Part shown: in pieces, positions 39,372 to 52,925 of the stretch
Layout: each line of letters begins with the position of its first letter
How positions within the stretch are numbered: position 1 is the stretch's first letter
DNA from: Mastigias papua
Taxonomy: Eukaryota; Cnidaria; Scyphozoa; Rhizostomeae; Mastigiidae
NCBI GenBank assembly: GCA_964019165.1
Contig: OZ025276.1
Location: 12,139,028-12,203,027, forward strand
Direction: 5' to 3'
Length of the DNA: 64,000 nucleotides
The notes under the pieces: generated by a model
The model's database searches: none
What the model saw: the letters and a program-made list of their open reading frames with translations, nothing else
What the model was told of the DNA's origin: nothing
Made by a program: the position numbers and the translations under genes

Positions 39372-42300
39372 TCATCTGAGGGTGTGCATTTCTAGTCGTG
39401 TCCTTATTTTTTCAAATTGAGCCTCAGTTTTCTCATAAAACAAGAGTTTAGTAGCATCACTGTAAGTCAAAGGGGTACTATACCTAAAAACACTGATGGA
39501 AATTATTCTTAGTATAATAAGTAATACAACAGATAATGTGTCTAAATTTGCTCTGCAGACTTTCAGACGTGAATTGCTAATTCAATTTAAATCTTCATTG
39601 AACCCTCATGTTCAACATGAAGTTTCTAAGTTAGGCTTACCTCTTGATCGCTTCTGTGAACTCATCAGGGCCACAAATACAAATCAGGAGCTCCTCCTCA
39701 ACTGAAGGGCGATCGATGTTCCCAAGAACTTCGTTAAGCACATCTTGGTTTATCCTCCCCCGTAAGCCTATCCATCCATCAGAAGGCTTGCTTAGAATGT
39801 ATTGAATATCTACCCTGTTCAAAGGACAGTAGAAGAATATAATAGCTCTCTCCATTGCAAATTCGAGAAACTGGGTGTTACTTTAGAGAGTCATGGTTAA
39901 TAAACACGCACCTCTTAAAGGTAATTGACTGTATACAGCAAAAGTAAATTTCCTATAAGCTGGTCGACATGCTATTGGTATTCTGCATTATTTAGTCTTT
40001 TCGGTAAACATATTTCAATTTGGCAAAAACGATTGTCTCCTTCAGTGCTCTTCATTTCTAAAAATCGTCTATTGCGCAAATCAACAAGTAAATAGATTAA
40101 ACAAATATGAATCTAATAGCAGATATCTATGGGATAGCTCTATTCTTAAATAAAGCATATCAAAATTCATTTCATTCCATAATATTCATACAGGGCAAAA
40201 ACAGTAAGTTTATAATGGTCTACAATGCATCATGTTTCTAAATAAATACAAAGAAACTAGAATAAGATAATGAAGTATAACTTACAGAATACATACGCTA
40301 TTAAAAAAGTAATACTGTAGGGAGCAACATTATTTAAAACAGTAAAGGGTAAAATGTCAGAGAAAGAAACGCATTATCTCATGCAACTTGTAGTTTGCTG
40401 TATTCCGGAGTGAGACTTTGACATATTTTCTACACAAATGAAATTCACAACGTTACAAAATACAACCGGAAAGAGTAATGTTATAGTGATTGTAAGTCGG
40501 CAATTTTGCAGTATAGCAATATTTATTAAATTTCAAATTGCAGACGAAAAAACTACCTACATACCTGTCTTGATTCTTTCTGGAGAATTCGTCAAGTTCA
40601 CTTCGCCACAAAATGTCTGATTCATGCCGATTCCCAAACAAAAGGTACGCTTTTCTGCATAAGAAAGGAAAACCAGTTTAGGCCTAATTTTTGTTGAGAG
40701 AAGGAAGGACTGTACATCAAATAGTTTGAATCGATCACTTTTATGTAGAAAAGTAGAAAGAGTAGGGATATATATTACGCTTGAAATATATTGGATCTTG
40801 ATATTGAAGAAGAGAATGACGAAAGGAAAAGTAATGAGAGCTTGACATGCGAACAGTGATAAGAAAAACCAGCGGTAGCAGCTGTAATAATGTCGTACCT
40901 TTCAATTTCTCTATTCCTTGCAATATAATCCATAATTCTTATCATCGGTGTCAAACCTTGCAACAGAAAATGATGAAAATGAAGTAAAAGATTGTATAAT
41001 TCCTACGACTGGTTCGGACTTATTATATCTTTGGCATGAGTTTTTTGTGATATGAAATGCTGCTGGTCGGTTGAGAATGAATGATGAAATGAGGCCTGAG
41101 CTGAAGGTTTGGTTCCCGGTGTTTAGGGTCACTACAAGTTGAATACAAATCATAGGTCGTCTAAATGCTTTAAGTTAAAATCTCAGTAAAAGGCAAGGGA
41201 AATCTGGCGCAATAGTGCCATACAACGATATATAAGAAACGGGACAGAAATAAGTTTTACTTAGGGCTTGCGTACTTTAATTTGCACTGAAGCACTTTAA
41301 TTGGCATATGAGAATGAATAGCATATAGAGTCTCTTCCTCCAGGTGTATACTGGCTACCAGAGTAATACAATTATGTAGAAAATACGAAATTCATTCTTG
41401 ATGACGATACCTGTACCAGCTGATATCATAAAGACTGTTTTGGCACGCTTTAACCTTGACAAGTTGAAAGAGCCAATAGGATCACTAACTGTAACCATGT
41501 CACCTGACAAAACAACATGTTGGCTGAAACTCATCATTACACAATCTAGTACATGATAGAGAGGTGAATAATCTACCGTAGTAAACCGCCAAGGAAGAGT
41601 CTCTAAGAATTCACGTCTTTTTTATCAGAAAAAAGTTTGTAAGAAAATGAGGCTCAAGTGGCCAAAATCTTAAAAAAATCCTAATAAAATCACAAGGCTC
41701 AAGTTCAAGAAAATGCTAAGAAAATCACAGTTCATCTTCTTTACATGCCAGAAATTGATATTAATTTAATGTAAATATTTAAGGAGAGGCCTGAAACGAT
41801 ATCGTATTGGGACCACATCACTGGTGTCGTGCATATGGTGGCCCAACAAATACAAAGTAGCCTGTTTCAGCCAGTTTATTCCTGCAAAAGTTAAGGAAAT
41901 CTTAAGAAAATCTCAGCCGAAAATTCGTGAAAAGTTAAGAAAATTGAGCCTCAGGAGAAAAGTATTTTTCTTATAAAAAAACGTGTATTCATCATAAGAG
42001 AAGCTATCACATCCATCGTCAAATGGTCCTTTTACAGAAGTAGCGCATTCAATATATAATAAAATACAGGATATGAAGCGTAACTTGAAGAGATCGCTAT
42101 ACTGCATAAAAATAGTGATGCATTATGTTGAAACAATGCACATACCAACTTGAAGCTCATCAAGCACTGGGGTGAGAGCACCATCTTCATAAATCTTTAT
42201 CATCAAGTGCAGCTGGCACGAATCTGAATTAATTTTGTTATTGTTCCTATGCTCTTCATCAAGGGCTTCCAATATAACCGTGTAATTTTTGCCAATAATA

Positions 42301-45300
42301 ATACCTTCAAAACAATGGCAACTTCAGTGATGTGTCATACAATAGATAAGGTTGAGAATATCTGTATCTTAAAGACTTAAAAACAATGTGATCGCTTTTA
42401 GAAAAATCAGAGAAGAACAGCTGGAAATACCCATGCAAAACATTGGTCAATGAGTAGTGAATAGAAAATTTGCATCTGGCAATCTCTCTAGCGCTTCGTA
42501 TGAAAAGACATTGGGTGATATGATCATCTTCCTATCATAAAGATGCCAACGATTAGGAGGAAGATATCGAGATTTCCATATAAATAAGTTGGAGTAATTC
42601 ATAATTCCAAGCCGAAGAATGTACAAAACTTGGATCTAAATGATTCAGTCTTCAACGAAACTCATGCCTTACCGTGTATCTCTTCCTCAATCAAAACATG
42701 ATGTCCTATAGGACATTTGTAGTAAATCATATTTGGTAATTTTAGTGAAAATAGCTTTGTGTTGGGAGTAATTTGTTTGATTGCAGAAACACAACTCCTA
42801 TGTCGAACAAGTTCTGCGGAAATAAAGAGATTATTGATCAGTCACACTAGTAATAGTAACTGCAAAATTAGTGCTATAGACATTGTAAAGTGTTCAGTCT
42901 AAAGACATAATGGAAACTATGTACTATGCTTAAAATTACTCGCCAGAAAATAGCCAAACAACCACCACTTCAACCTCATCCAATATCTTCTGAGTTAGTT
43001 ATCATATGCCAGCTACAATCTGCAATTGATATCTACGCCAATAACTTAAATTACTCTTCTGAGCAAAACACAAAATAGCTTAACTTTCACCTCTATGTTT
43101 TTCGTCAAGAAGTTCCCCATGTCCTTCCAATTTTGTACCAAGTGATGACCATTTTTTGTTTTGACTGGATTTCTGGAGCTGCACCTCAATCTTTCCACTT
43201 CCAGCGCTTGTAGGTTTAACTAGCAAACAATAATTTACCGAATGCACAGTATATACTTCATACCCACGTTCCATTTGATCTCATCTATGATTAAAATCTT
43301 TTTAATGTAACTATTTAACTGACCGCGATAAGGTAGCGGTGGTTTTACTAAGGGGATCCTTTGGGTGAGCAGTAACGGGAACCATTGTTGCCTGTACTGT
43401 CCTCTCAGCCATGGTTCTAGTCCTTTACAAATATTTACGCATCCTCCTATGGCAGTGCTTTAAGTAACTTGTTACTGTACCTTTTTACTGCATGCAATAG
43501 ACAACAAAATCTGCATACTGTCTTTGAATAGTTGAGCGATAACAGGCAGCGAAAGGTGAATGATAGTCCAAGGCAGAAAAGAATGACAAGCTTCTAACTA
43601 AAAATGATACTAATATTGACTTTGTTGAGATGGCATCGTTGTATCAAAGTAAAGAAAGTCTTCTTATAACTTCTAGTGTAAGACAGAGAAATTGGTCGAA
43701 CAAAAGGTTAGGTTTGCAAAACATGCCTCGGACTATACTTATACGATGTTCAGTTACTAAAATTTTACCAATAAGTGCTAATAGAACATAACAATATACG
43801 TTGCAAAGCCATTCGAAGATCAAATGAAAATCTATTCGAAAAAATATAAGAAAGCGGAAGCTTGAAGGTGAAGAAAGCGGAGTTGGATGCTAAGAAATTT
43901 ATATGAGGATATACTCATGAAATCCAACTTGATTTGTCAACATTATCTGAGTTGAATACAGAAACGAACAATAGATTTTTATTTATATAACATTACCTTC
44001 TAGACTAGAAACGCTGTTTTCCAATTCTGAAAAGAAGATAATACAAAAATGAAATGATGCAAAAAGTGTATCTTTGGAAAGCATTGGTCTGCAAACCCCT
44101 TGATGCAACAGAAATAATTTCAGGTTTGTACTACATGTATTCGATTAAAAGCTTCTAATTATAGTTATTTATTGGCACCTCTTACCGCGGCTTATGATCA
44201 ACGGCCACTAATTAAACGAAGGCGGTTTATTTATTGGCCCCTCTTACCGTGGCTTAAGACGAGAGGTCGGCATACAATGTTCTATCCAAGCCATCAAACC
44301 ATGGAACCCCTTTGATTTGAGACCCTGCCAAGCTTCCTGCCATCCTTACGCCGAGGGTCAAGATACAGGTGTGAAGAAGAACTATCTCTGAACGATTTTG
44401 TTCAGTCAATTCAACCACGGGATCATCCAGAAAGTACGTACACCCAAACTCACCACATTTACTACCAATCCATCTACCCTGTAGGCGTGTAGCAAGTTCT
44501 TCTTTGATAGTTCTTGAAACATGTTGCCACATTTTAGCAACAGCTTTTGGCAAAATGAGCAGGAATGAAGTTCTCACTTTTCTAAAGTAATTCCTGTAAT
44601 GTTTTCATTTTTTTCCGTTTTTGCGCACTCTCTCTCAGTCTGCACGATGGGCAATTTGTACAGAATACTATCGTACGCACGCTATGACTTTTGCCAACTT
44701 TCCCACCCTGTGTGCATGAGTAGGGTAATTTGGGGCAAAATGAGACACGGGGCAAAATGCGACATTTCTTCTTTCATAATGAATTTTCGGTTTGTCCGGT
44801 GGAGAAACAAATCAGCTCAATCTATGATACAAAAATTGAACTCCCTCTTTCAGCTTTTCAACCGTTGTTTCTGTGGTAACGAAAAGCTGAGGTAAGAAAA
44901 ACGAATTTTTTGTGGATTCATCGATGATTAAAACAGCAATTTTGCCAAGGCTAAGGAAAATACGCGTTTGACTTTACCCACCCACCAACCCTCAAAGTGT
45001 ACGTACTTTCTGGATGACCCCCCTAGTACCGCCCCTTCCTACATAAACCTGGAATCAAATAAACACCACCCGATAATAAACACAGCACAAACAGCGACCG
45101 CTCATCCCATTCTTTCTAGTTTCCTTTTGAATTGTAATTTTTCTTTCAAAATCAATAATTGTTTAATACCAAAGGTTTTTTCATTCTGAGTGCAATAAAC
45201 ACTGCAGGTATAAGAAACCCAAGTTCTCGTTTGCGCTTCCATGTTAGATTCAAATCAATCGATTTTCTTTGTATATGTCAAGGAAAAGCTTTACACAGCT

Positions 45301-48300
45301 ACCCATCTCAATCGAAACATAAGCAACAAAATTAATGATACTTGGCTGGTAAATTCGAACAACATGTGGGCCGATTTCTGAAGTATCTTCCCACAATTAG
45401 GTTTCTAACTAAGTAGAATAAAGGTGTATTCAGATATGGGGTCTTCGCAAGTATCTCTCTGATTTTGCCGAGAGAGTTCTGTATCAAAATCAGTTGGCTG
45501 AAACTGACAGAGAATACGTCTCAATTGACATATAATATGTCTCAAAAAGCAGATTCTGACGAAGCAGGTGCAGCTGTAGCGATTCAACTTTTGAACAAAG
45601 ACAGTATTGAAAATATTTATGCAGCGCATGTGCCAACATTCTCATATCAGGTCGAGGATGCTCTACTGTCTAGAAGTTCGCTTACAGAAGTAAATCAAGT
45701 TTAAAATGCAAAAATTCAAAACTCTAGAAGAATCAGTACTATTGTAATTAGATGTTTTTTAATGGAGGGCCTCTTGAAAACCAACTTCTGTTGAAGGGCA
45801 ACCCTCCTTAAAAGAATGAAATGAAATGAAATGAAATGAAATGAAATGAAATGAAATGAAAGCTCAGTTTTTACCAAAGTAAGAAAGTTTGTCAGAATGG
45901 TAATCAGAAAGTCTTCTAGTGACAAAAAATTAGACTGTGGAAGATTACTGTCTAGTGAAGATCACCGGAGTCTCCGGCCGGCACTTTGCGAGAGTTTTAT
46001 GGTGTTCTTCCCGCTTGAATTTTATAGCCAAGGGCCCTCTGCGTTTTTCCATAAAATCTATTTGCTGCGAGGTGCTGACAATAATCGAATAACTACGGCA
46101 CCTATAACACACTCAGAAAACAGCACTTAGCAGATATGGCCATCGGTGGGGATGTCAATGTAGGGCTGTTATGGGATTCACATATAATTGAAAATACGTG
46201 CAGATAGATGAAAATATCATGAGAGAGTACAATAACTTGGACCATACAAACTGAGGGATCTACAACATGTAATGAGATTATTCTGGGGTAAATTGAGAAC
46301 GTCCTGAGGCAACTGAAACATAACTTTTCAAATTGTATACATACCTAAATGAATTTGATAGTATCTCTGTGGGAAGAGGATCTTACAGTTCAATGTTTTG
46401 CCGTTGGAGCAATCTACAATTAAGTTATTTTCGGTGGTGTCCTAGAGGATAAAAAGAAAGATTCAAAAAATAAGAAACTTATCATCAACTTGTGCAACCT
46501 GTGTTCCAATTATAACACCGAAGAGGTCAAATTTAGTTCTTCAATTTTACAGTCTTTTCGTGTCAAACTGCTACTAAAGCGATAAATTCAGTCCATATCT
46601 TTGAGATCTACTAAGCAACTGGATGCAGTAGCTGTTACGACATAGGAGAAATTAGATGCATAGTAGTAAATCTTCTTACTTTATCTTTTGTATAAATTGA
46701 CAGGGTCACATTGTCTTCATTTTGATACCATTCATATCTATTTAAGAAGGAAAATCACTATCAGTATTGCTAATGGCTATAAGCAGCAAAGAATCAAAAA
46801 TTAACTTTCACACACTCTTCAGTATGCTTCGAGTCTACTTTTGAAAGGGCATATAGGGCTTAGTTCTACCTTGCCACCCCATCGCATCAACATTTCTATT
46901 GGGCAGACATTAATATTGTTGAATGGATACTGATTATGTATCCCACAATTCTTCAAGGCATGCTATTTTTAACCATTAGCCCTCCATTAGGCAGTTGAGT
47001 GCTCTAAAATTTGGCTCAGTCAATGTGTATTCCTAGACAGAGTTTCAAAAAGCAAGCTTGCCACACTTCCTCGGTAGAGCGCCCGGAGGGGTTATTTAAA
47101 AGTCCGCTTTCGAGAAGGGGCACTATATTGAGGGGGTGCTCATTCACAAATCAGCAAATACAATAACAGTACAAGGATTTCACTTAACTAAATGCAAAAT
47201 AACTGAATTTACCCTATACGATTGTGCACTGGAATAGCGACTGTTTAATGGCGAATAGAAAAAAAAGGCAACACACATTGCGCAAAACCAAAAGAGTGAC
47301 AACAACATGCAATAGAACTAAACAGTAACAGCATGGTAAGCCAACATATCAAAAGAAAATCCACTCAGCATAGAACAGCGCGCCATGGAGGAGCAACATA
47401 CTGAACTATCTATCGTGTAGCAAAACAGACAGCGCAAACTCATTTCGAAAAGAAACGGGCTCTCATTCAAAAACGTTTCTTAGGGGAGGCGCTCATTCGA
47501 GGGTGAGCTCTCTCAAGGAAATACGGTAATTCTGTTTTAACTTTGAAGACTTTGTACCTTGGAATAGATCTCTTGTTGTTTGTCCTTTCTACATCATCTA
47601 CACAATCAACAAACCAAATAAATTAAAGCAATTCACAAGAAGACCTCGTGATAATTTGAGAATATCATTGGAGAGGTCACTGCTCACTTGACGGTGATAA
47701 TTCATGAAAATAACAAATCATATCTTATATTTATTACTCTAGAACCGAGCCGAAGAGAAAGGTAGGCATAATGCTTGAATGAGATTTCATTAAGACTACA
47801 TATCGACACATTCATTAGATTTAAAGACTAAACTAAAAGATGTTTCAGATCTATTTGGAATCCATCATCAGCATGAACGTATTTCAAGGGGGCAGACTTT
47901 AATATGCTGAAGGGGAAAAACAAACAAACAACAAATAAAAATCAGGGGATGAAGAGGGTGTAAGAGGGAAGGATGATATTTGTGAATTGAGAGTAGGAAC
48001 GGTCTCTAAAGATAAGTACAAGCATGTCACATAACAGAATAAGTCCTACACCTGTAGAGAGTAAACTTGGCACAGGTTGCACAGAGAGCTTTGGTAGAAA
48101 AGGTTCCAGGCTGTCTGAAATTGAAAAAAACATAGCTAGTCACCAAAAGGCAAAGACACATGGGAAGTGATGCATAAGAGAAAACTGTTCAATGTCATTC
48201 ACTTGGATGAGACTGGTCCCACATAGTTAACAACATAAATAAAAAAACATTTCTAGAGTTTGATGTTGCTGAGAAGTGGATAGCAGTAAACTAAAGAAGT

Positions 48301-51300
48301 GGATATATCCCTGTACTAATAGCTGTGAAAAATTGGTCTTCCTTTGTGGATTACCATCCTTACAAAACATAGAGCTATCAATGTGCTAGACACTCACTAT
48401 ACACCCATAATCATGATCTTAGGGACACTGGTATTTGACTAAACAAAGAGCACACTGGAGACTGTACCTAATGTTCCCAAGACACCCTGTGATGCTGGAC
48501 TTCCCTCAGTGCTATTGGCAAAAAAAGTAGCTTTGACTTTGACCTCACTATCTAGCCTATTTCTCGTGAGGTTGTTCAGAAAAAAAGTGGGCCATTGAAG
48601 GGTCAGTTGCAACTAAACTGCATCACATACGTTTAATAGGACTGGCATCAATTGGTCCAATGAAACATTTTCCTAGCATAGATTCAATATTCACCCATTT
48701 GTGAATCTAAAAGGTAGATCATAATCAGCATCAAAATATGCAATGAATACTTCTACAATGTTGCAAACATAGTTTCATTCAATAGATCTGTGTTGATGAT
48801 CTGAAAAATAATTGCAAAGTATAAATATTCTTATAGAATAACTGTATTCTCGTGAAAAGTCTGTTTGTACAACAGAACTTCACTATAGCATGAAAAAGCA
48901 GGAACAATCTTTTAGCATACAGAAAGCTTTTCTCGTCCGACACTCGTCAGAGTATGAAATGTCAGATAATGACTGAAAAGTGAACTGAAATATATAGCTA
49001 GATGTAGATACACGTGATATGATGAATAATGCATCTATTTGGTCCTATGAGAGGCCAATTAGCACTTGGCAATGGTGAATAGGTGCTAATTGGCCAATCA
49101 TAGGGCCAAGTAGACACATTATTAATCATATCATGTGCATCCACATCTGGCTATATATTTCAGTTCACCTTTCGGTTGTTATCTGACATTTCATACTCTG
49201 ACGAATGTCAGATGAAAAAAGCTTTCAGTATGGTAAAAGAATGTTCCCACTTTTTTGTGTTATAGTGAAATTGCATTCTCCTCAAACATATTTCCCCCTA
49301 CAAAGAGTAATTCCAAGTACTGTTCAATAAAGACTGGTAAATCTGAATTCTCTGAAGGAAACCAGAGGTTTATTAAGAACTATAGGGCCTGAATGATGAG
49401 AAAATGAGCCATAATAATCATTTCAGAATACTTTCGCTTCAACAAGTCCATTATGAGACTATTCTGGGTAATATTTTCAAACTGATCCTTTTCCAGGGTG
49501 TTCTGGTCAGGCAGGCCTTTATAAATTCCCAATAATAACTAGATAAGTAAACAAATATATATGGAATATAAGTAAGTTTCTATAACCTCATCAAACAGGT
49601 GTGTTGCATCTTTTCCAGCTCCTCGCATCAATTCAGGAATGCCTCCAGGGTGGTACTCCAGATAGGGAGTGATGTTGTATACCTTTCCTAAGTATAAGAT
49701 AAGGTCACTTTTAACAGTTTGGCTCTTGCTTGGGGAAGATAATATCAGAGTTTTGCAGGTGCATGGATGATTTCAAGTATGTACAAAACATAGTAGCAGC
49801 TCAGGATAATGGACACAGGGGCAAAAATACCAGGGGGTGTGTGAGTGTAATACTCCCCCCCCCCCAACAGATTAAACTGTACAGTTTGCAGGGCAATTGA
49901 ATCCTTTACCGTTTGACATTTAATGCCATTGGAGTTCTATTGTTTCAAATATATTTTGCTATAGATCTCATTTTTCATAGGGCAATATCCAGTTTCACAG
50001 GGCAAAAGTCTCTGACATCCCCCCAAACAAAGTGTGGTATTTATGCCCCTGAATGGACATACAAGTTCCTTTCAAATATGAGCCTTCTCTGTGACAAGGT
50101 ACAACAATTACTTTGGGCAAGTCTCTTGATGATGCCCAGGTCAGTATTAATGTTACTATCAAAAAGAAAAATTGGAGCCAATTATGGTCACATTGTCAAT
50201 AAATCATTATATTTTAGATATGCTAGATTATAAACAGCAGGGATTGACAATTTATAATTGTTTTCATGCTAGAACAAAGCCATCAAAATGCGTTTGTAAA
50301 CACATGTAATTGGGATCATGTTACAGTACTGCCAATCACATTATAAGGGTAAAGTCTTTCCATACAGGCTGAGCATTGGATTACGGGTCATTCCAGAATT
50401 CCAGAAAGCAGAGTCTGATTCATGTGGCCTAAAAGGGCTCAGATAAGTCTATGGTTGACAAAATGTACAGTTAATGTCAGTACTAAGGGATACCAACCAC
50501 TTCTTGGTACAGTGACATATTAACCAGTGTGTAATAACCACATAGTTGGTTACTGCAAATTACTAATATATATCAGCCTTTGGGATTTTTTCAGTTTTAT
50601 TTCCTGTCTGCAAAATGGATGCCTTGTACTTTGATTCTCAGGTGATGTTAATTGCAACATTAAAAAGTTATTGGATGCTAGCCACAAAACAGCCTACAAT
50701 TTCCGATAACTTTTTACTGTTACAATTAACACCACCAGAGAATCACAGTACAATGAGCCCATTTTGTAAATAGGAAACAAACCCAAAAAATCCCATGAAT
50801 TACTTTGTGTTTCAGTAGATGTAATGAAAGAAAACAGAACAGAATAGCCAGTAGTTCACTGATAAAAATGCACTCTGGCTCCTAAAGGATTATCCAATTT
50901 CTCAGCATATGAATGTAGGGGAAAATAGGGAACTGGCAAGATTGAACAATCCTTTAAATAGTATTGCTATTAAGGAAAGCCTGTAATGATGTGAATAATA
51001 AAACTCTATGCAGATGAACTGTTTACATCTGACTAGATCAATATCACATCTGATTAGATGTTTTTTAAGAAACTAGTTTACTTGACTTTCAAAAATGTTA
51101 AGGAAGGTCAGAACTGGATTTTTGAGACCTAGGAGAGTTGACAAGTTTATAAGTACTTGAAATTCCAATTTTCATGCAAGCCTGCCATCTCTTCTATTTA
51201 CTATGCATAAATTTCCTGTGATAATCTATTCTGCTATGCTTGTGTACCACTGGGTAACACTGCAGTGTTACAGTAGTACCACACAGATTCTAACCTTCTT

Positions 51301-51684
51301 GCTAAGATAGTCTTAAGAGATTTGTAGAACTGAAGTCATGGAAAAGCTAAAGAACCTTCAGTCATTGGGGAAACAATCTTTTCCATAAAAACTTGTATTT
51401 AACTACCATATCAGAATGGTGAAGCTTCTTTTGAAATGTATCCCATAATATTCCATGAATTAAGTACCTCGTAATAGCATCCAACAGTCATCCTCTGTAT
51501 TGTGTTGGCTTAACTCTTCCATTGTTACCTTCCTGATGTGCCCTCCTTGGCCTTGAAGATCTTTGCCACTCAATCCCAACCTCACCCAGTCCATCAATGA
51601 TCTTCCTGGCTGTAAAGCGACCTTGGGGCGTTTGCCAGCAACTGGGCCAACTGTAGCATTATCTTTCAGATTCGATCCTAACAT
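39372..51684 (-). CDS. CYB5R4: cytochrome b5 reductase 4 (cytochrome b5 / CS / FAD-NAD(P)H reductase fusion, 16 exons)
   Basis: Minus-strand exons: 51468-51684, 49587-49687, 48631-48706, 48052-48114, 47558-47597, 46680-46737, 46345-46441, 43997-44026, 43091-43219, 42673-42813, 42146-42304, 41411-41503, 40899-40956, 40565-40654, 39641-39814, 39372-39459; phases agree, about 537 residues (human 521). RSLMDWVRL near the N-terminus is a CYB5R4 hallmark. Heme ligands of the b5 domain are H85 (HPGG) and H108 (IHKWVN). A CS domain spans about 166-255. The reductase part has SAGTGLTP and LICICGPDEF for nucleotide binding. The enzyme passes electrons from NAD(P)H through FAD to heme at the ER. The usual RPYT/KPYTPV flavin motif reads GKNYTV. 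The last exon is tentative: without it the frame ends KR-stop at 39637-39639. The frame is open upstream of the Met at 51684 but has no ATG before a stop, so a separate 5' exon is possible. Confidence 0.9.
41612..41985. mobile_element. MITE of the CACG/TATAAGAAAC family, copy 3, in a CYB5R4 intron
   Basis: Ends are CACGTCTTTTTTATCAGAAA and the inverse TTTTTCTTATAAAAAAACGT. The 374-bp element lies between the CYB5R4 exons at 42146-42304 and 41411-41503. Internally it repeats GGCTCAAG and TAAGAAAAT words in both orientations. Confidence 0.68.
44254..44577 (-). other. unidentified 107-residue open frame inside a CYB5R4 intron
   Basis: An uninterrupted frame with balanced, globular-looking composition (Trp, Cys, Gly, charged residues) lies in the intron between the exons at 46345 and 44026. 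I do not recognise it. Part of it (CTYFLDDP) recurs in inverted orientation at 44997-45017 as a 21-base match, which suggests remains of a transposon rather than a gene. Confidence 0.3.
45816..45860. repeat. ATGAA pentanucleotide microsatellite
   Basis: About nine head-to-tail ATGAA units directly follow a GAAGGGCAACCCTCC block, a layout like the 3' tail of a short retroposon. Confidence 0.9.
47066..47528. mobile_element. candidate TIR element with GCGCTCATTCGAGG / GAAATACGGTA end
   Basis: The right end holds GGCGCTCATTCGAGGG followed by CAAGGAAATACGGTAAT. The left side around 47066-47110 has CCTCGGTAGAGCGCCC, an imperfect inverse. It sits in a CYB5R4 intron, ending about 30 bp from the exon at 47558-47597. 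A relative lies at 55498-56044. Boundaries are approximate. Confidence 0.45.
48877..49270. mobile_element. 394-bp foldback element in CYB5R4 intron 2
   Basis: Left arm 48877-49065 and right arm 49083-49270 are reverse complements over nearly their whole length with scattered mismatches: for example CAGAGTATGAAATGTCAG against CTGACATTTCATACTCTG, and GGCCAATTAGCAC against GTGCTAATTGGCC. The loop is only about 17 bases. It is non-coding. Confidence 0.85.
50581..50795. mobile_element. 215-bp foldback element in CYB5R4 intron 1
   Basis: Arms at 50581-50675 and 50702-50795 are imperfect inverted repeats: outer TGGGATTTTTTCAG against the mirrored AAAAAATCCCA, inner AAAAAGTTATTGGA against TCCGATAACTTTTT. 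Divergence looks higher than in the 48.9-kb element. It is non-coding. Confidence 0.75.
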
Positions 51685-52925
51685 GGTTGGGGTCTCTATT
51701 TCTTCTACATTGCTGTGTTCACTTCTCAGACCGGCGTCTCCATTTGATTGAGACTTGAAGTCCCTTGCATAAGGTGGTAACGAAGAGCTTGTGCTACAAC
51801 CCAGGTTGCCAACAAATATTCACTAGCTTGCAAGATGGTGACCTACAAATTTGCTGCAAAATAATCGTCTGTTGAGGCAGTTTCTAACCTAGTTGAAGAG
51901 TTTACCGTAAGTGTTCAATGCCTTTTACCCATTCATTTCTATGAATTTTGTGTGATACTACTGATAACAACAACAACAATGCAATTCAACTTAATTTAAA
52001 GTCTGGTCAAATTTCGCTTATTTTGAAATTCATGTCCTGGTTGACAATCACAGAGCTCTTAAGTCTAACGCATTGGACGTGAGAATCACGCATTTGCGCC
52101 ATTTTTCACTCTCGCACACAAACCGAAAATAGTCTCAGGTATTCGTAATATGTCCTAATGCACTCAATCACGGGGTGTGTGGGGAAGCAATTGCCCTACT
52201 TTTGCAGAAAGATTATCCTCTGGATCGCCATTAAATCAAATTGAGGGCTTTCTCTTCAAAAATCTTCTTCTCATATCGCTCCGCTGTACAGAATAGTTGT
52301 TGCAATAGTACCAAAGTTCCGTGAGGCTAGTGCCAATCATGGTATTTGGGAGATGTACTCCATGCGAAAGTAAAGGACATGGTTCCAAAAAGTTTCCTCA
52401 GGGCGTAGCCCGAGACCCCGTCTGCTTCTTCATCTCCCGACTTCATTTCCTCTGTCCTAGGTACAGTATTCACTGGAGACTATTCCCTTGAATCTTATGA
52501 ATTCCACCTTCCTACACTTCTTTGGAGGCTTCGGGAAGGGTAATAGTAATGTACAAGCTGAGCCTAACTGAAGATGATAGAAGTGCCCAGGAAATTTTGG
52601 AACAAGTCAGAATTACAATCTCATTCATATTCAGTTTTGCAACTTGAGAACTCTGCAACCATCCCATACAATAACCTTTTTTAGCACTTCATGGTATGCC
52701 AGAAAGAATGCGTAACACATTAACGCAATTAAAGCTGCTTGAAATAGGCCAAACTGTTCTATAAGGGTGGGCTCCTGCCGATTAGTTTAAATAAGTGTGT
52801 TGCTGGAATGGACATAATAAAATAGCGATCGTTTTAAATGCCTCAGATCTATCTTAAACGCATTCTGTTCTATTCTATGCTATGCTATGACTTAACTTCA
52901 AATAACAGAAAGTGATACGTGTAAT

